Shown here: in pieces, positions 43,201 to 51,774 of the stretch
Layout: every line of letters starts with the position of its first letter
Position numbering within the stretch: position 1 is the stretch's first letter
Source: Blattamonas nauphoetae
Lineage: Eukaryota > Preaxostyla > Oxymonadida
Direction of reading: 5' to 3'
Assembly: GCA_033064195.1 (NCBI GenBank)
Contig: JARBJD010000248.1
Location: forward strand, 49,812 to 113,811
DNA length: 64,000 nucleotides
Notes under the pieces: model-generated
What the model was told of the DNA's origin: nothing
The model's input: only the letters and a program-made list of their open reading frames with translations
Databases searched by the model: none
Program-made: the position numbers and the translations under genes

Positions 43201-45852
43201 ACCAATGATGCCATGAAGGACGTTCTCTCCTTCCCTCTGACTGGAGTGAACATCCCCGCTGAGTCTCTCGTCGTCGTCGTCACAGCCAGCAATGGAAATG
43301 TCCAACTCTCAGCCACCTTCTCAGTCAGAAGCCATGGCGTCCTCACTGCGAGAGTGTATCCCTCCGAACAGGAAGAGAGGCAGCTGGACTACAATTCCGA
43401 ATATCCGATTGAGACCGTCACGGACCATCTCGGGACACCAATCTTCGTCGACGGTCTGAATGTGAGGACACTCGAAGAACCGACTCGAATTGAGGGAGTG
43501 TCGAATGCTGAACTGAACGACCAAAAGACGGAACTTACAGTCACCCTCAGCGGAAGAATGTTCACCGCTGGTCTTCTCTCAATCTCACTCAAAAGGGACG
43601 ACGTTGACATTCCGCTCAACACGATCGTCTCCTTCGTGAGCGAGACTGAAATATCGTTTGATATTCCTGTTTCCGCGAAAGAAACTTCAACCACTCTCCA
43701 GTTCGGATCCCAATACAAACTCCTCCCTCCCTCTGACACCCTCGACGCCATTGTCGTCAATTCGAACGTCGTCCTGCGTGTTCCTCAGCCGCCAATGGTC
43801 ACCACAATCTCGTCCGAAGTGTCCGAAAACTGCACTCACCTCAGGTTCCATTTCAGCGGGGTCGATCTCCCCTCATCAGGCCATTACACTGCCACTCTCT
43901 CGAGTGGCGGTTCCTTCACTATCAACTTTGTGGATGGGTTCTCGGAGTGGATCGATGGAATGGGGAGTGGAGTGGTTGCCTTCGACAGCGAGCATGTCAT
44001 TTCATCTTTTGTTGACGCTTCTGGGCACTACATCCCTTTCAAAGACAACAAACTCGTTGCACCGCCTGAGCCATCATCTTCTGTCGTCACCCTCGCCGTC
44101 TGCAAGCCCTCCTCAACAAACACAACATTCACGCTCGAACTGATCGGCGAGAATCTGGATTTGGACGCATCGTTCCTCGTCACTTTCACTTCCTCCGAAT
44201 CAATCACCATGTCTTTCAACAACGCCGCTAGAGCTGTCTCCTCCACTCAGCTCCTCGGAAGGCCAGGCAGCCTCGACTTCGACAAAACATACATCGTCAA
44301 GGACATCACACCAATCGACGGAACTGCTGTCGTCCGACTCAAAGGAACCGTCTTCTTCACCACCCCCAAAATGCCCGACCGGCTTGTTCTCGTCGTGAAC
44401 AGGGGGAAGGGCGAGGACAGCGAGATCTGCGGCGATACGGATCTCCCCTGCGTGTCTGTCGAGGCCGCGTGGAAGATCACACAGACTCTCCCAATTGATT
44501 CTGTCGTTCTCGAGATCGCCCAATCTGCCCATCAGACAAAGCCGATCGAGATTGATGAAGCAACTGTCGTCATCACCAATCACGGGACAATGGAGCCGAC
44601 TTTGGTGATTCCTTCGTCTGCCACGATGGAAGGCAAGAAAGGGATGATTGTTGCCAACAAGGGCAAGTTTGAAGTGTTGGGAGTCCGGATTGAAATCGAA
44701 CCAATCCAACCAGAATTCGTGTTCCTTTTCGCTTCGAGTTCCACAATCATCCTGAAAGACACCTCGATCCATGGCCAATCAACAAAGCCTGTCTCAAATG
44801 GTGGCGAGCTCGTCTGTTCGTGGGAAACAGGAATCATCCAACTCGAAGACTCCACAACCACCATCCAGTCCACACCGCTCACACACCTGCCGCAAGGCGC
44901 TGTCAACATTAAGAACGGGACCATAACTGTGATCTCATCCACCTTCTCCAACAACTCCCCGTCTCTCTCAGCATTTCCCTCCTTCCGCCAGAACATCCGG
45001 TGTTCGGATGGAGGGGACATTGAGGTGGAGAGTCTGCTGGGTGGAGATGGCACCGCAGACCACCGTTCTGCGTGGTTCTCCCTCTCCGATTGCGTCATTT
45101 CGGGAGAAGACTGGGAAACGAACACGCCATTCTTCATCCCAACTCTGAACGCGGGCTCATCGGTGGAATGGAAGAAGAAGGAAAAACGGTTGGATGTTGC
45201 TCTGGTTGGGTCTTTATTCATTCCGTGTGGTTTGTTCTTCGAGGTGTTCGAAAAGAAGACAGACAGGAGCATTGGACAAACAGTCAAAATTGATCTCTCG
45301 ACGGAATCGAATCACTTCACAGAAAACTCGATCATCCTCCAAATCCCCCTCTCTCGCCTCGCATCGCTCTCCTCCGCACTCGAATGGCGCGGACGTCTCA
45401 TTTTTGGGAAGTCTCAGACACCCACAGACTCCATCCTCGTCCAGCTCGACTCAGTTAACCGACGAGCAGAAACAACAAAAGAAAACATGAAGTGGTGGCT
45501 GCCTCTCGTCATCTCGTTGAGTGTTGTACTGCTCATCGCCATCTTCGTAGTGATTATTGTCATCCGACGATGCAAGCTATCGAAAGAGAAGAAAAACGAA
45601 GAACTGAAAAAGAAGGAGTTGGACGAAGTCGACGAAGAACAGGCAGAGAAAATGGATTTCATGATGCCGAGCACGGTCGGGTCGACAGCTATTCAGGTCA
45701 GTGCAGCCGCAATCAGAGACAACCATTCGCTCATCTCATTCGTCACATCACTCGTTCACATCACAGATCACCACTCGGTCATCTGCGATGTGCTGGATGG
45801 ATTGGCTCCCCAACTGTCCGTCTCTCGCAGATCGTCATTAAGCAAAGTATAA
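37264..45852 (+). CDS. Giant type I surface protein with about 15 Ig/TIG-like repeats
   Basis: A single 2862-cod frame from ATG 37264 without introns. A signal peptide (MIVFTSVSVIISLCVLFPT) is followed by a beta-helix-like region to about residue 640, with motifs such as SHCQADMRPS and SECFFKDTNSS. Residues about 660-2290 are about 15 tandem modules of 95-105 residues, each opening with a TPNPPRI(V/E)SVxC-like signature and containing GxYxVxL, F(N/D)xTYTxxxV and LxFTTPNPPR. These read as Ig/TIG-like beta sandwiches. A second beta-helix-like part (about 2370-2700) precedes the transmembrane helix WWLPLVISLSVVLLIAIFVV near residues 2742-2770. The cytosolic tail has about 90 residues and no kinase domain. 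Probably a cell-surface adhesin or receptor. Confidence 0.9.
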   Translation: MIVFTSVSVIISLCVLFPTLHPIQLHPTPLPKLVYPFPTQEFKSNDSYSQLFILKRGQYHVHQYLVQSCTLDVRGQETTISRASSIDRFRGNTELSNTMDANRPPNTISSLFVFSNSSVSMSHLIFNCESLGTAIGLVTSTKLTILSCSIISNPESSPFVISTAVGVEGSDLSVIDSSYSPQSSSILLPLTDLSKSSHLPSNRQHSVVTTDLISVSVHGLPISNVELLRGTGPLVAFPTIDNNSLIAPVSTSLVGIRLLNVTSQSVHDQSVVFNISQRIISTEVTHSNNHLSGTPCIDINSGRSFLCQNTSFAHCQADMRPSEWPEYTLQNIKTGSGIRLDSSNLTVEHIKFSRCTFFALTKINYRPCAIYYWSSQPGSLSITECSFMDIRNGSDSIIYCHTGGKSTITLTKSCFRNCNSSSHGACLTMYASTSLTVSECFFKDTNSSFKSGAFFLQDTPVVVLANSVFCGMRGTSAGALYIINVTGLQTNFLQIRKPVTSFSPKDALIQDCGTSDHIKDIMQDCDSDSDTTERDYGVYVVNNGDTSTFNLTRPTSAAIQTFTSALTPNQTSLKITLTLSVKVKGTLFVLVDNTGGYDPLLDLSAPPIVRLLSFPFPTSATSSTITIDIGEWEFLQFESEYKIVDASISNKSITFSSPLSFTTPSPTRVSQVNCVLSSDPSTCLLRLCARHLPPGTYRAFIAEIPDYSFCVTFGDPDETNRLVVSSDVSFSMNQEDCKLRFDTEYTINRITPDTSPESSHLNTDTPIFLDPPLLLFRTPNPPRVFEVICEYVVSEYKTNISLCGRNVPKGNYTVELNEVPNFSFQVEFDGKVEADTGIMRSKKATVTMSLEGDPLAFDTTYTVSRITPLNSEDSLVFETSPLTLVTPNPPRIVSVSSTLTPGTAIVSIQFTARGMSPGAYTVQLSRPYDFNPRITFNETVEEGTDLQHSSIVVVDFSEAGCKLKFNTTYHLLYVNPENTYTKIINETTPLSFTTPNPPRIVSVLCSQHLNTSSVSVILRAKGVVPGLYKVEVKELAGFSFPVTFDGTVDEKTGIMTSTAAIVPLSIKGDTLSFNTSYTLSTVTFELTNEIQTLETSPITFTTPNIPRIISMSCALDPGTPFVNVQVLGKGIESGLHGLYIADVNEKEYLISFSRSAEVGTGIQRSSDCRLSMASTNGVLKFGTTYTLSKVTKYREDEPLPCETSPITFTTPDPPRIVAASCVLIPSTMTASFQLSGKLIVAGRYQVTLNDSNVPPFWISFSDEEDEAGIVLSASLTFPLSDEETALHPNTLYTITKIKAEGSEDQLVIDPPSHQFKTPNPPRILFVNCRQYGKTADVSVTLTGAGLLRESYRVYLDHSQTPSFLVTFEDPEDYLTGHMNSSWSPIPVSSVGDNLRFNTSYEITDVANDNTGESVRLETSPLSFTTHNPPRIDSISCDLVAGSLSAVVRLSGKNISNGVYEVDLYELRSGSLIVEFNETEEEGTGIMHSTEVTLPLASTGQNLIFDKTYTIRRVRPEGTYNNVVVDPLTLSFTAPNPPRIVSVLCEHVADSTSVTVKLQGRGIVLGVYQVFVDGMDGHSVTVSFDNPADEQTGLMTSSAAELHLALDETSFNFDTTYTLSKVKMDVEEDPLLFDPSVITFTTPNPPRIESVVCEGIAGSSSVSIQLIGKAVTAGSYRVYLNHSQDSYFLVSFDGRAEAGTKIVRSSKVTRELSSSGDALRFNKEYIVTAVKREGTSDSIVMMYPTPSFTTPDLPRIDSVTCELVPGTSSASMRLSGKGITTGSYRVSVNEVEALSFLVVFDTPVEEGTGIMHSTETTVALASSGQTLRFDTKCTISSVKHDGTGDLVILDPPTLSFTTPNPPRIEDAACEILFDTSSCSVQLVGESLLAGDYTLILLECENSPITLTCSGKAESGTKKIKMSEKTIVKVGSSHPLKFNGQYHVKTVTKEGSTDPLILDPPTIEFTVPDPPRLESIETASFTNDAMKDVLSFPLTGVNIPAESLVVVVTASNGNVQLSATFSVRSHGVLTARVYPSEQEERQLDYNSEYPIETVTDHLGTPIFVDGLNVRTLEEPTRIEGVSNAELNDQKTELTVTLSGRMFTAGLLSISLKRDDVDIPLNTIVSFVSETEISFDIPVSAKETSTTLQFGSQYKLLPPSDTLDAIVVNSNVVLRVPQPPMVTTISSEVSENCTHLRFHFSGVDLPSSGHYTATLSSGGSFTINFVDGFSEWIDGMGSGVVAFDSEHVISSFVDASGHYIPFKDNKLVAPPEPSSSVVTLAVCKPSSTNTTFTLELIGENLDLDASFLVTFTSSESITMSFNNAARAVSSTQLLGRPGSLDFDKTYIVKDITPIDGTAVVRLKGTVFFTTPKMPDRLVLVVNRGKGEDSEICGDTDLPCVSVEAAWKITQTLPIDSVVLEIAQSAHQTKPIEIDEATVVITNHGTMEPTLVIPSSATMEGKKGMIVANKGKFEVLGVRIEIEPIQPEFVFLFASSSTIILKDTSIHGQSTKPVSNGGELVCSWETGIIQLEDSTTTIQSTPLTHLPQGAVNIKNGTITVISSTFSNNSPSLSAFPSFRQNIRCSDGGDIEVESLLGGDGTADHRSAWFSLSDCVISGEDWETNTPFFIPTLNAGSSVEWKKKEKRLDVALVGSLFIPCGLFFEVFEKKTDRSIGQTVKIDLSTESNHFTENSIILQIPLSRLASLSSALEWRGRLIFGKSQTPTDSILVQLDSVNRRAETTKENMKWWLPLVISLSVVLLIAIFVVIIVIRRCKLSKEKKNEELKKKELDEVDEEQAEKMDFMMPSTVGSTAIQVSAAAIRDNHSLISFVTSLVHITDHHSVICDVLDGLAPQLSVSRRSSLSKV

Positions 45853-47785
45853 CCTCTCTCTTGCACGTATCCACATTCGGAACTTCTTTCTTATAGCTCA
45901 CAATCGGATTTCTTTCCAACTTTATGTTCTCTCTATCTATCCCGTGTTTCTTGTTCTCGGTGTATAGCTGTGTGACAGGCTTTTTTCCGATGTCAAAATG
46001 TCAATAAAACACCTCAATGGGACAGATCACAGTCTGAACTGCCAAAGCTCGTATTTCGCACTCTGGGTGTTTGAAAACATGTTACCATCTCCTTTCACTC
46101 CAATTTGAGAATCATTTCTATCAGAGACATATCAGGTGGTGGAAGAGAAAAAATTGAAAAATTCATGGTAATGAAGATGAATCATCTGGGAAAAACACCC
46201 GAATCGGATTAAACCATGTCATAGAAGAAAAAGACAGAGCGTTCAAAGAGAAAAGACTCAGAGAAGAGGCACAGAAGTAGGTTGATGAATGGGTTGTGAG
46301 AGATGCGGATCAAGACTGCAGTGACAAGAGATTGTGTTTGAGTTGGTCAAATGAATCGGTTTTTCATCAAGTACGAGTCAAAGTTTGTTCACTGAACCTT
46401 TAGAAGTCAACATCAACGCAGATGTGATCAGAGGGATAGATGTGGTTTCTGAAGAAGATGAAATCCGGAAAAAAAAGAGAGATACCACTGAAAAAGGATG
46501 AACTTGGTGTGAAAACATCTTTGTTTGTTGACATTGTTGGGTTTAGGAAATGTCGCGAGACTTGTTACGACGTGGAATAACAGGCTAAACAACTGGAAAA
46601 GAATGAAAAAAGTTGTTTAAACATCATACAGATCATGTAAATTTTGATTGAACAGGAAATTGGGAAACATGACCGATTATCATCCAGTCGAAGAGACACG
46701 GATGTGATTTACCGAACGAACGTTGGCACAAGGGTGAGATTGATTTAAATTGGTATTCAACTGCACTAGAGGACAACGGAAAATCGAATGAACATGATTG
46801 ATGAACAAATCTAGCCTTTTCAGTCTGAGGCTCAGGATCGTCCCATGACCCTCAGGAAATGGATTCATAAGATGTTAACACGGAACAAATGCTAGCCATG
46901 TCCCCATCGACCTGGATTAGAGACACAGTACAATCGTTTGAACTTCAAATTATCCTCATTATCGTTTGATTCAAGGAAATGAGAAAAGATCGATGACCCA
47001 TAAACAAAAACCTCAATGTCATGACATGTCAGCGTTTTTCAGAAAAAGAGGTCTGTCATGTCATGTCAGACAGGTATACTCGGTGAGCATTTGGCATTTT
47101 AGATCCGTTTGTATCTCCACCATTTTATGAATTAGTTTTTAAGCGTTTTTATCGATGTCCAAAAAATCATAAAAATGGGTACGGATCAACAATGTCACCA
47201 AAATTTGAAGCGTCAAGCATATTATTCCCCTGTTTATTGATGTTAATTTTCCTTTTCATCGTCGCCGACCCAATACACCTTCTTCTCCACAAGAATTATG
47301 ACAATGGGTGATTTTCACGGAGGTGTCGACTTGGCAGTCATGGATAAAAGCTACTGGCAGAGGGCGATGGAGTTTATGAACAGATCATTTCTTTCGCTTT
47401 TTTCCTCATCACTTCAGTCCACTCTAACTTTGCATTTTCTGAAAAAGAAACCCAATAGTGTCTGTTGAAAAGAAAGAATCAAAGAATGACAGATGTGAAT
47501 TTCGGCGGCCAAATTATGGCGAACATCAACCTGTCTCTCTCCTTCAGCGATGATGAGATGTACCCTGATAAGTTTATTCTCAATTCCGATTGAACAGAGT
47601 ATTATTTTTAAAGTACAATCAGCTATGATTCCGAAATGCCGGATAATACTTGTTTTCTTGCATTTTGGTGGATACCTTTTTTGGGTTCAAATTCAAGTAT
47701 TTAGTCAAAAAAGAGACCTCATTTAGTGAGCTTAAATCTAAAGGGTTTTTTTCATTTGTCGACAAAACAAACGTTAATTTTTTAT
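45853..47785. other. Gene-poor region between host genes and Maverick-type element
   Basis: About 1.9 kb with no convincing coding frame. The first 150 bp hold the 3' end of the giant gene, including an AATAAA at about 46003. Base composition turns AT-rich through this stretch. An imperfect hairpin rich in TCATG units lies at about 47015-47080. The left terminal repeat of the Maverick-type element should lie somewhere here, but its edge cannot be fixed because the right end is outside the window. Confidence 0.5.
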
Positions 47786-47810
47786 TATCTGATTTTTTAT
47801 TTTGTATTAA
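47786..47810 (+). promoter_or_regulatory. T-rich promoter-like box before the 47811 gene
   Basis: TTTTATTTTGTATTAAATG ends in the start codon itself. Near-identical boxes precede the genes at 55836, 59094 and 62031, so this is a good candidate core promoter of the element. Confidence 0.6.
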
Positions 47811-48428
47811 ATGACGAATCAGCTTCCACCAAACAAACTTAACGAGACTCTAAAGAATGAAAAATTAATACTAATCACCGAACCAGTTCTGAATCGTTCT
47901 GGAACCTCATATTTGGCACATGGTACTTTCGATTACGCAAGTGAAGATAAACCTGATGAGATTTATCGAGTTTACATTCCTGCTTTCATTAAAGGAGCAA
48001 GACCACATCTGAACCCCGATATGTATCACAGATTCGATAACTGTTGCAATAAAGAAAAATTCATTGAGTCACTACACAGTGAGAATTGTGAACTCGTTGG
48101 TGAATACAAAACATCAGAGTCAGTCGTGAAATATCTTCATGAAGGAGTTGAATGGAGAATCAAACCATCACAATGGATGAAAGGAGTCAGAACACATAAG
48201 ATGAAGCGTAAGCATTACACTCAATCGTTTGTTGAAAACGAACTGAGAAAGCACAATTGTGAACTCATTGATGAGTACAAGAAAGTACACATTCCTTTTC
48301 ACTATCGAGTGATTGGTGATGATAAAGTTTACAAAGCGAGACTTGATGAATGGTTTAGAGCAAAGAGAAAACCTCACTTGAGAGGAAAGACAGAGAAGAA
48401 CTCCATCGACGAATCTCCGAATCAATAA
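47811..48428 (+). CDS. Element protein with repeated modules of about 55 residues
   Basis: 205 codons from ATG 47811. No known family was recognised with certainty. Two imperfect tandem modules are visible: FIESLHSENCELVGEYK...WRIKPSQWMKGVRTHK and FVENELRKHNCELIDEYK...YKARLDEWFRAKRKPH. Each has an N-C-E-L-(V/I)-x-E-Y-K core followed by a W-(M/F)-x-x-x-R-x-(H/P)-x-(M/L) tail. A weaker half-copy precedes them (YIPAFIKGARPHLN). The pattern recalls small modular DNA-binding repeats found in phage and giant-virus proteins, but the Cys pairs of a zinc fold are missing. Basic overall, so DNA or RNA binding is a reasonable guess. Confidence 0.65.
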   Translation: MTNQLPPNKLNETLKNEKLILITEPVLNRSGTSYLAHGTFDYASEDKPDEIYRVYIPAFIKGARPHLNPDMYHRFDNCCNKEKFIESLHSENCELVGEYKTSESVVKYLHEGVEWRIKPSQWMKGVRTHKMKRKHYTQSFVENELRKHNCELIDEYKKVHIPFHYRVIGDDKVYKARLDEWFRAKRKPHLRGKTEKNSIDESPNQ

Positions 48429-49220
48429 TGACGAATCGATTATTTTTCTCCTCATTGACTATTCCGGACTAAATGGTGACCCAGGTGGACTAGGTGCCCC
48501 AGGTCAAAATTTGATTTTCATTTTTGAAAAGTCCACCACTTGATGAAGTAACTCCATAGAGAATAAAAAAAATGAATTTTAAACATTGACCTTTATTTTT
48601 GTGACCACCCAAAATTGTACCAACAAGGTCAATATCGACACGGCAAGTTCATTTATCATGTTTCTAGAGTGATCTGACAACATTATATGTACTTATGGGA
48701 ATTTTCAAAATTAAGACCGATTTATTTTTTTTCGGATTTTTTATTTCGCATATGAAGAGTAGGTCCAAAATGTTCAAGTGTGAGACCTCGACGTAATTTC
48801 CCTTGATGCTCAGGCAAAATGGTGCCCTTGTGATTAATGCGTAGAACTACTTGGAGGTTGTGTTGGAGACGGTGGATTTCATAAATCCGCTCCGGGGTTC
48901 ATGTTGGCATCACTTAGATGTGACCATAAATCATGCCCACCCAATGCTTATTCCTTCAAGGACTTCGCCAGTGTTAGTCATTAAGTAGGATCACGATAGA
49001 ATGATCCCCAAAAGAGTATCGGGTTGTCGTATGGAAACTCTCACGAACGTAAAATGGAACTGACCTTCACCTATTTTTGTCCTCACCAATGTCAACATAA
49101 GTAAAGTCACAATTATGTCTTCAGAAAAAAACTTGGAGAAATAAAAATTTGTACAGTTTGGAGCTCATCAAGAATAATCACTTAACTTTTTTTATTTTTG
49201 GATTTTTTAATTCAACTAAA
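48429..49220. other. Intergenic region inside the element
   Basis: About 790 bp. It contains an orphan copy of the T-rich promoter-like box (CGGATTTTTTATTTCGCATA at about 48734-48753) followed only by a 14-codon frame, and a second T-rich box at 49190-49210 before the gene at 49221. No other gene was seen, so a decayed gene may have stood here. Confidence 0.4.
49188..49220 (+). promoter_or_regulatory. T-rich promoter-like box before the 49221 gene
   Basis: TTTTTGGATTTTTTAATTCA followed by ACTAAAATG. It is a divergent version of the box in front of the other element genes. Confidence 0.4.
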
Positions 49221-49422
49221 ATGGAATCTCCTCTAAAAGTTGTACTACATTACATCACCAAAATTAAACAACTATTTCCGAACACCACGTTTGACTTCAA
49301 GGATAAACATGGATATGATCGACACTATAATCCCGAGAGTAAAAACTACAAACATCAAAGATCATATCTCCTGTCAATGCTCAAGAATCCAGAAGTTCAC
49401 TTCGAAGGACCAACAAAACATA

Positions 49423-50102
49423 CAGTGGGTCCGAGATCCGACTCCGGGGTGCGGGAATGTGTTTACTCACAATTTTTATTTCGTGTTAATCTACAGTGAT
49501 AAAAGTCGAAAAAATCCAAAAATTACAGTGTTGAGATGGCAAAACAACGAGTAATAAGTGGTGAATAAAAATGAGTCTCGAAATGCTGGGGATTAATGGT
49601 TATTGTCGATTTATCGGTGAGTAATTTCACCTCCATTTCAGAAATGCAGCACGTTTAGGTCAGTTTGGATGGCCTTAGCGTATTCTCCGTCTTTGTGGCA
49701 AGTGACTTGGCTGAGATGACTGGTGGCTCCGAGATGCTTGTCCTAGAATTTAGAAATGAAGAAAATGCGAAAAAGGATAAAAAACAAACCGACACAAATC
49801 TCACTGAAGCGTTATCCATCGATCTCGCAAAGTTGGTAACCAAGTGATATGTGGATGCAAACACTGCTATCCATCAGAGAATTGTTCCACGACGCCTTCA
49901 AGCGATGCCAATACCAATTTTTTTGCACCTCGGACAAATGCTAATTTCTCCCACCATCCTGAAGAAAAGAGGCAGGATTGCCACTCTCTGCAACAGAGGA
50001 AGATGAACCTTGCTGGAATCAATATTCTTGACTAAACGTGTCTCTGAAGAGTCAATGATTAAATGGATGTGACAAACCAGGAGATGAATGACGAAGATGA
50101 TT
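49423..50102 (+). repeat. Left 680-bp arm of the nested palindrome
   Basis: Reverse complement of 50389-51068. Near identity of the arms implies recent formation or conversion. Confidence 0.88.
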
Positions 50103-50388
50103 TGATTTCTGAACGTCGTCGAGCTAGAATCAGGCGAAAAGGAGCCTGAGGATGAAAGTTAGGATTGTTATGAAGCCACCATCGATACGTCAGACTCCAA
50201 TGTTACGTTCATGGAGAGAGCCAGCTGCGAATGCGAATCGATCTCCCCATGTCAAATTGATTTCGAAAAAATCTCCGTATGAACGAAATGATTGTATGTG
50301 GATTTTCTGCAATCAATGCTTATATATCCGAACTTTTATCCTCAGACTCCTTTCCGTCCCACTCTGCCTCTGCGGCTGGCACAAGCCC

Positions 50389-51068
50389 AATCATCTTCGT
50401 CATTCATCTCCTGGTTTGTCACATCCATTTAATCATTGACTCTTCAGAGACACGTTTAGTCAAGAATATTGATTCCAGCAAGGTTCATCTTCCTCTGTTG
50501 CAGAGAGTGGCAATCCTGCCTCTTTTCTTCAGGATGGTGGGAGAAATTAGCATTTGTCCGAGGTGCAAAAAAATTGGTATTGGCATCGCTTGAAGGCGTC
50601 GTGGAACAATTCTCTGATGGATAGCAGTGTTTGCATCCACATATCACTTGGTTACCAACTTTGCGAGATCGATGGATAACGCTTCAGTGAGATTTGTGTC
50701 GGTTTGTTTTTTATCCTTTTTCGCATTTTCTTCATTTCTAAATTCTAGGACAAGCATCTCGGAGCCACCAGTCATCTCAGCCAAGTCACTTGCCACAAAG
50801 ACGGAGAATACGCTAAGGCCATCCAAACTGACCTAAACGTGCTGCATTTCTGAAATGGAGGTGAAATTACTCACCGATAAATCGACAATAACCATTAATC
50901 CCCAGCATTTCGAGACTCATTTTTATTCACCACTTATTACTCGTTGTTTTGCCATCTCAACACTGTAATTTTTGGATTTTTTCGACTTTTATCACTGTAG
51001 ATTAACACGAAATAAAAATTGTGAGTAAACACATTCCCGCACCCCGGAGTCGGATCTCGAACACACTG
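50389..51068 (-). repeat. Right 680-bp arm of the nested palindrome
   Basis: Mirror of 49423-50102. It ends in CACTG, next to the resumed reading frame of the split gene. Confidence 0.88.
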
Positions 51069-51329
51069 TATTGGTGATAGTGATATCGAGAGTTACATAC
51101 AACAAATTGTACAACAAAGAGAACAACAAGCGATTCACAAACAGAATGAACAGAACAACAATGCAATGATGAATGAAGAGGATCACAATATCATCATCAT
51201 CGATATGAAAGCTCATCCAAGAATTAACGAAACTGAACTGAAGAAGCAAGTGTTCAAGATCACAAGAAAACTAAAGTCAATTGAAGAGAAGCTTATGGAC
51301 AGAGAGAAGAGTGGTATGATCATTTAACG

Positions 51330-51359
51330 GAAAGGTGTGATCCTTGGATCACACCTTTC
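51330..51359 (+). terminator. Perfect 14-bp hairpin after the split gene
   Basis: GAAAGGTGTGATCC and its reverse complement GGATCACACCTTTC are separated by TT, two bases after the TAA of the split gene. A 15-bp direct repeat (GTGGTATGATCATTT) flanks the hairpin at 51311-51325 and 51367-51381. It could be a transcript-end structure or a small insertion with target duplication. Confidence 0.5.
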
Positions 51360-51381
51360 ACTTTTTGTGGTATGATCATTT

Positions 51382-51774
51382 CAAGCAAATTAATCATCAC
51401 TTCATGTCAAACTCTTCTTCAAAAAACACATCAAAGGTTGTGTAATTGCATAATGATCAAGACAATGAAGTGAATAAGCATATCTGTGCCCCACATTGAA
51501 GAACAATCATCTTCTCTTCTTCGGAGACGATTTGGAGAAGCAATCTCAACTCCATTCGTCGAATTTTGAAACATAGAGATTGTACTTATCTCTGTTCAGC
51601 TAAAAAAGAGACACAATAAACGATTACAGATGAAGTGTGAAGGTCATTCTGGATCGTGTCACAAAACAGTACACTATGGAAACTCAAAAATTTCAGTTTC
51701 TTCATTTCACCTCATTTCGCAAGAATTAGTTGTTTTCTTGATAAAATAGGTGAAATGGAAGAGATATCGGTGAA
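51382..51774. other. Spacer before DNA polymerase gene
   Basis: About 390 bp with no frame of note and no T-rich promoter box of the kind seen before other genes of the element. The polymerase may be expressed from a different promoter type. Confidence 0.35.

Larger units (their letters stand above)
49423..51068. mobile_element. Palindromic inverted-repeat element nested in the Maverick
   Basis: 1646 bp. Left arm 49423-50102 and right arm 50389-51068 (680 bp each) are almost perfect reverse complements; a 286-bp centre continues the inverted symmetry more weakly. The ends read CAGTG...CACTG, with CGAGATCCGACTCCGGGG a few bases inside. CAGTG-type ends occur in hAT-like elements, but the expected 8-bp target duplication was not found. 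The arms contain mirror-image ORFs of about 60 codons (49665-49847 and 50826-50644) of unknown meaning. No transposase was recognised, so it is non-autonomous or a foldback element. Confidence 0.8.
49221..51327 (+). pseudogene. Element gene split by a palindromic insertion
   Basis: The left part begins at ATG 49221 (MESPLKVVLHYITKIKQLFP...) and stays open to the insertion at 49423. The right part resumes at 51067 with GDSDIESYIQQIVQQ and continues with a Gln/Asn-rich stretch and a helical tail (TRKLKSIEEKLMDREKSG) to TAA 51325-51327. The two parts share orientation and codon use, and only the 1.65-kb inserted element lies between them, so they were most likely one gene of about 155 codons. 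No family was recognised. Continuity of the original gene is inferred, because no target-site duplication clearly marks the joint. Confidence 0.6.

Noticed and set aside
48473-48530. Collagen-like Gly-X-Y fragment (GLN GDP GGL GAP GQN)
   Set aside because: Only five triplets in a short frame that soon stops; too short to separate from chance, though it could be a trace of a fibre gene.
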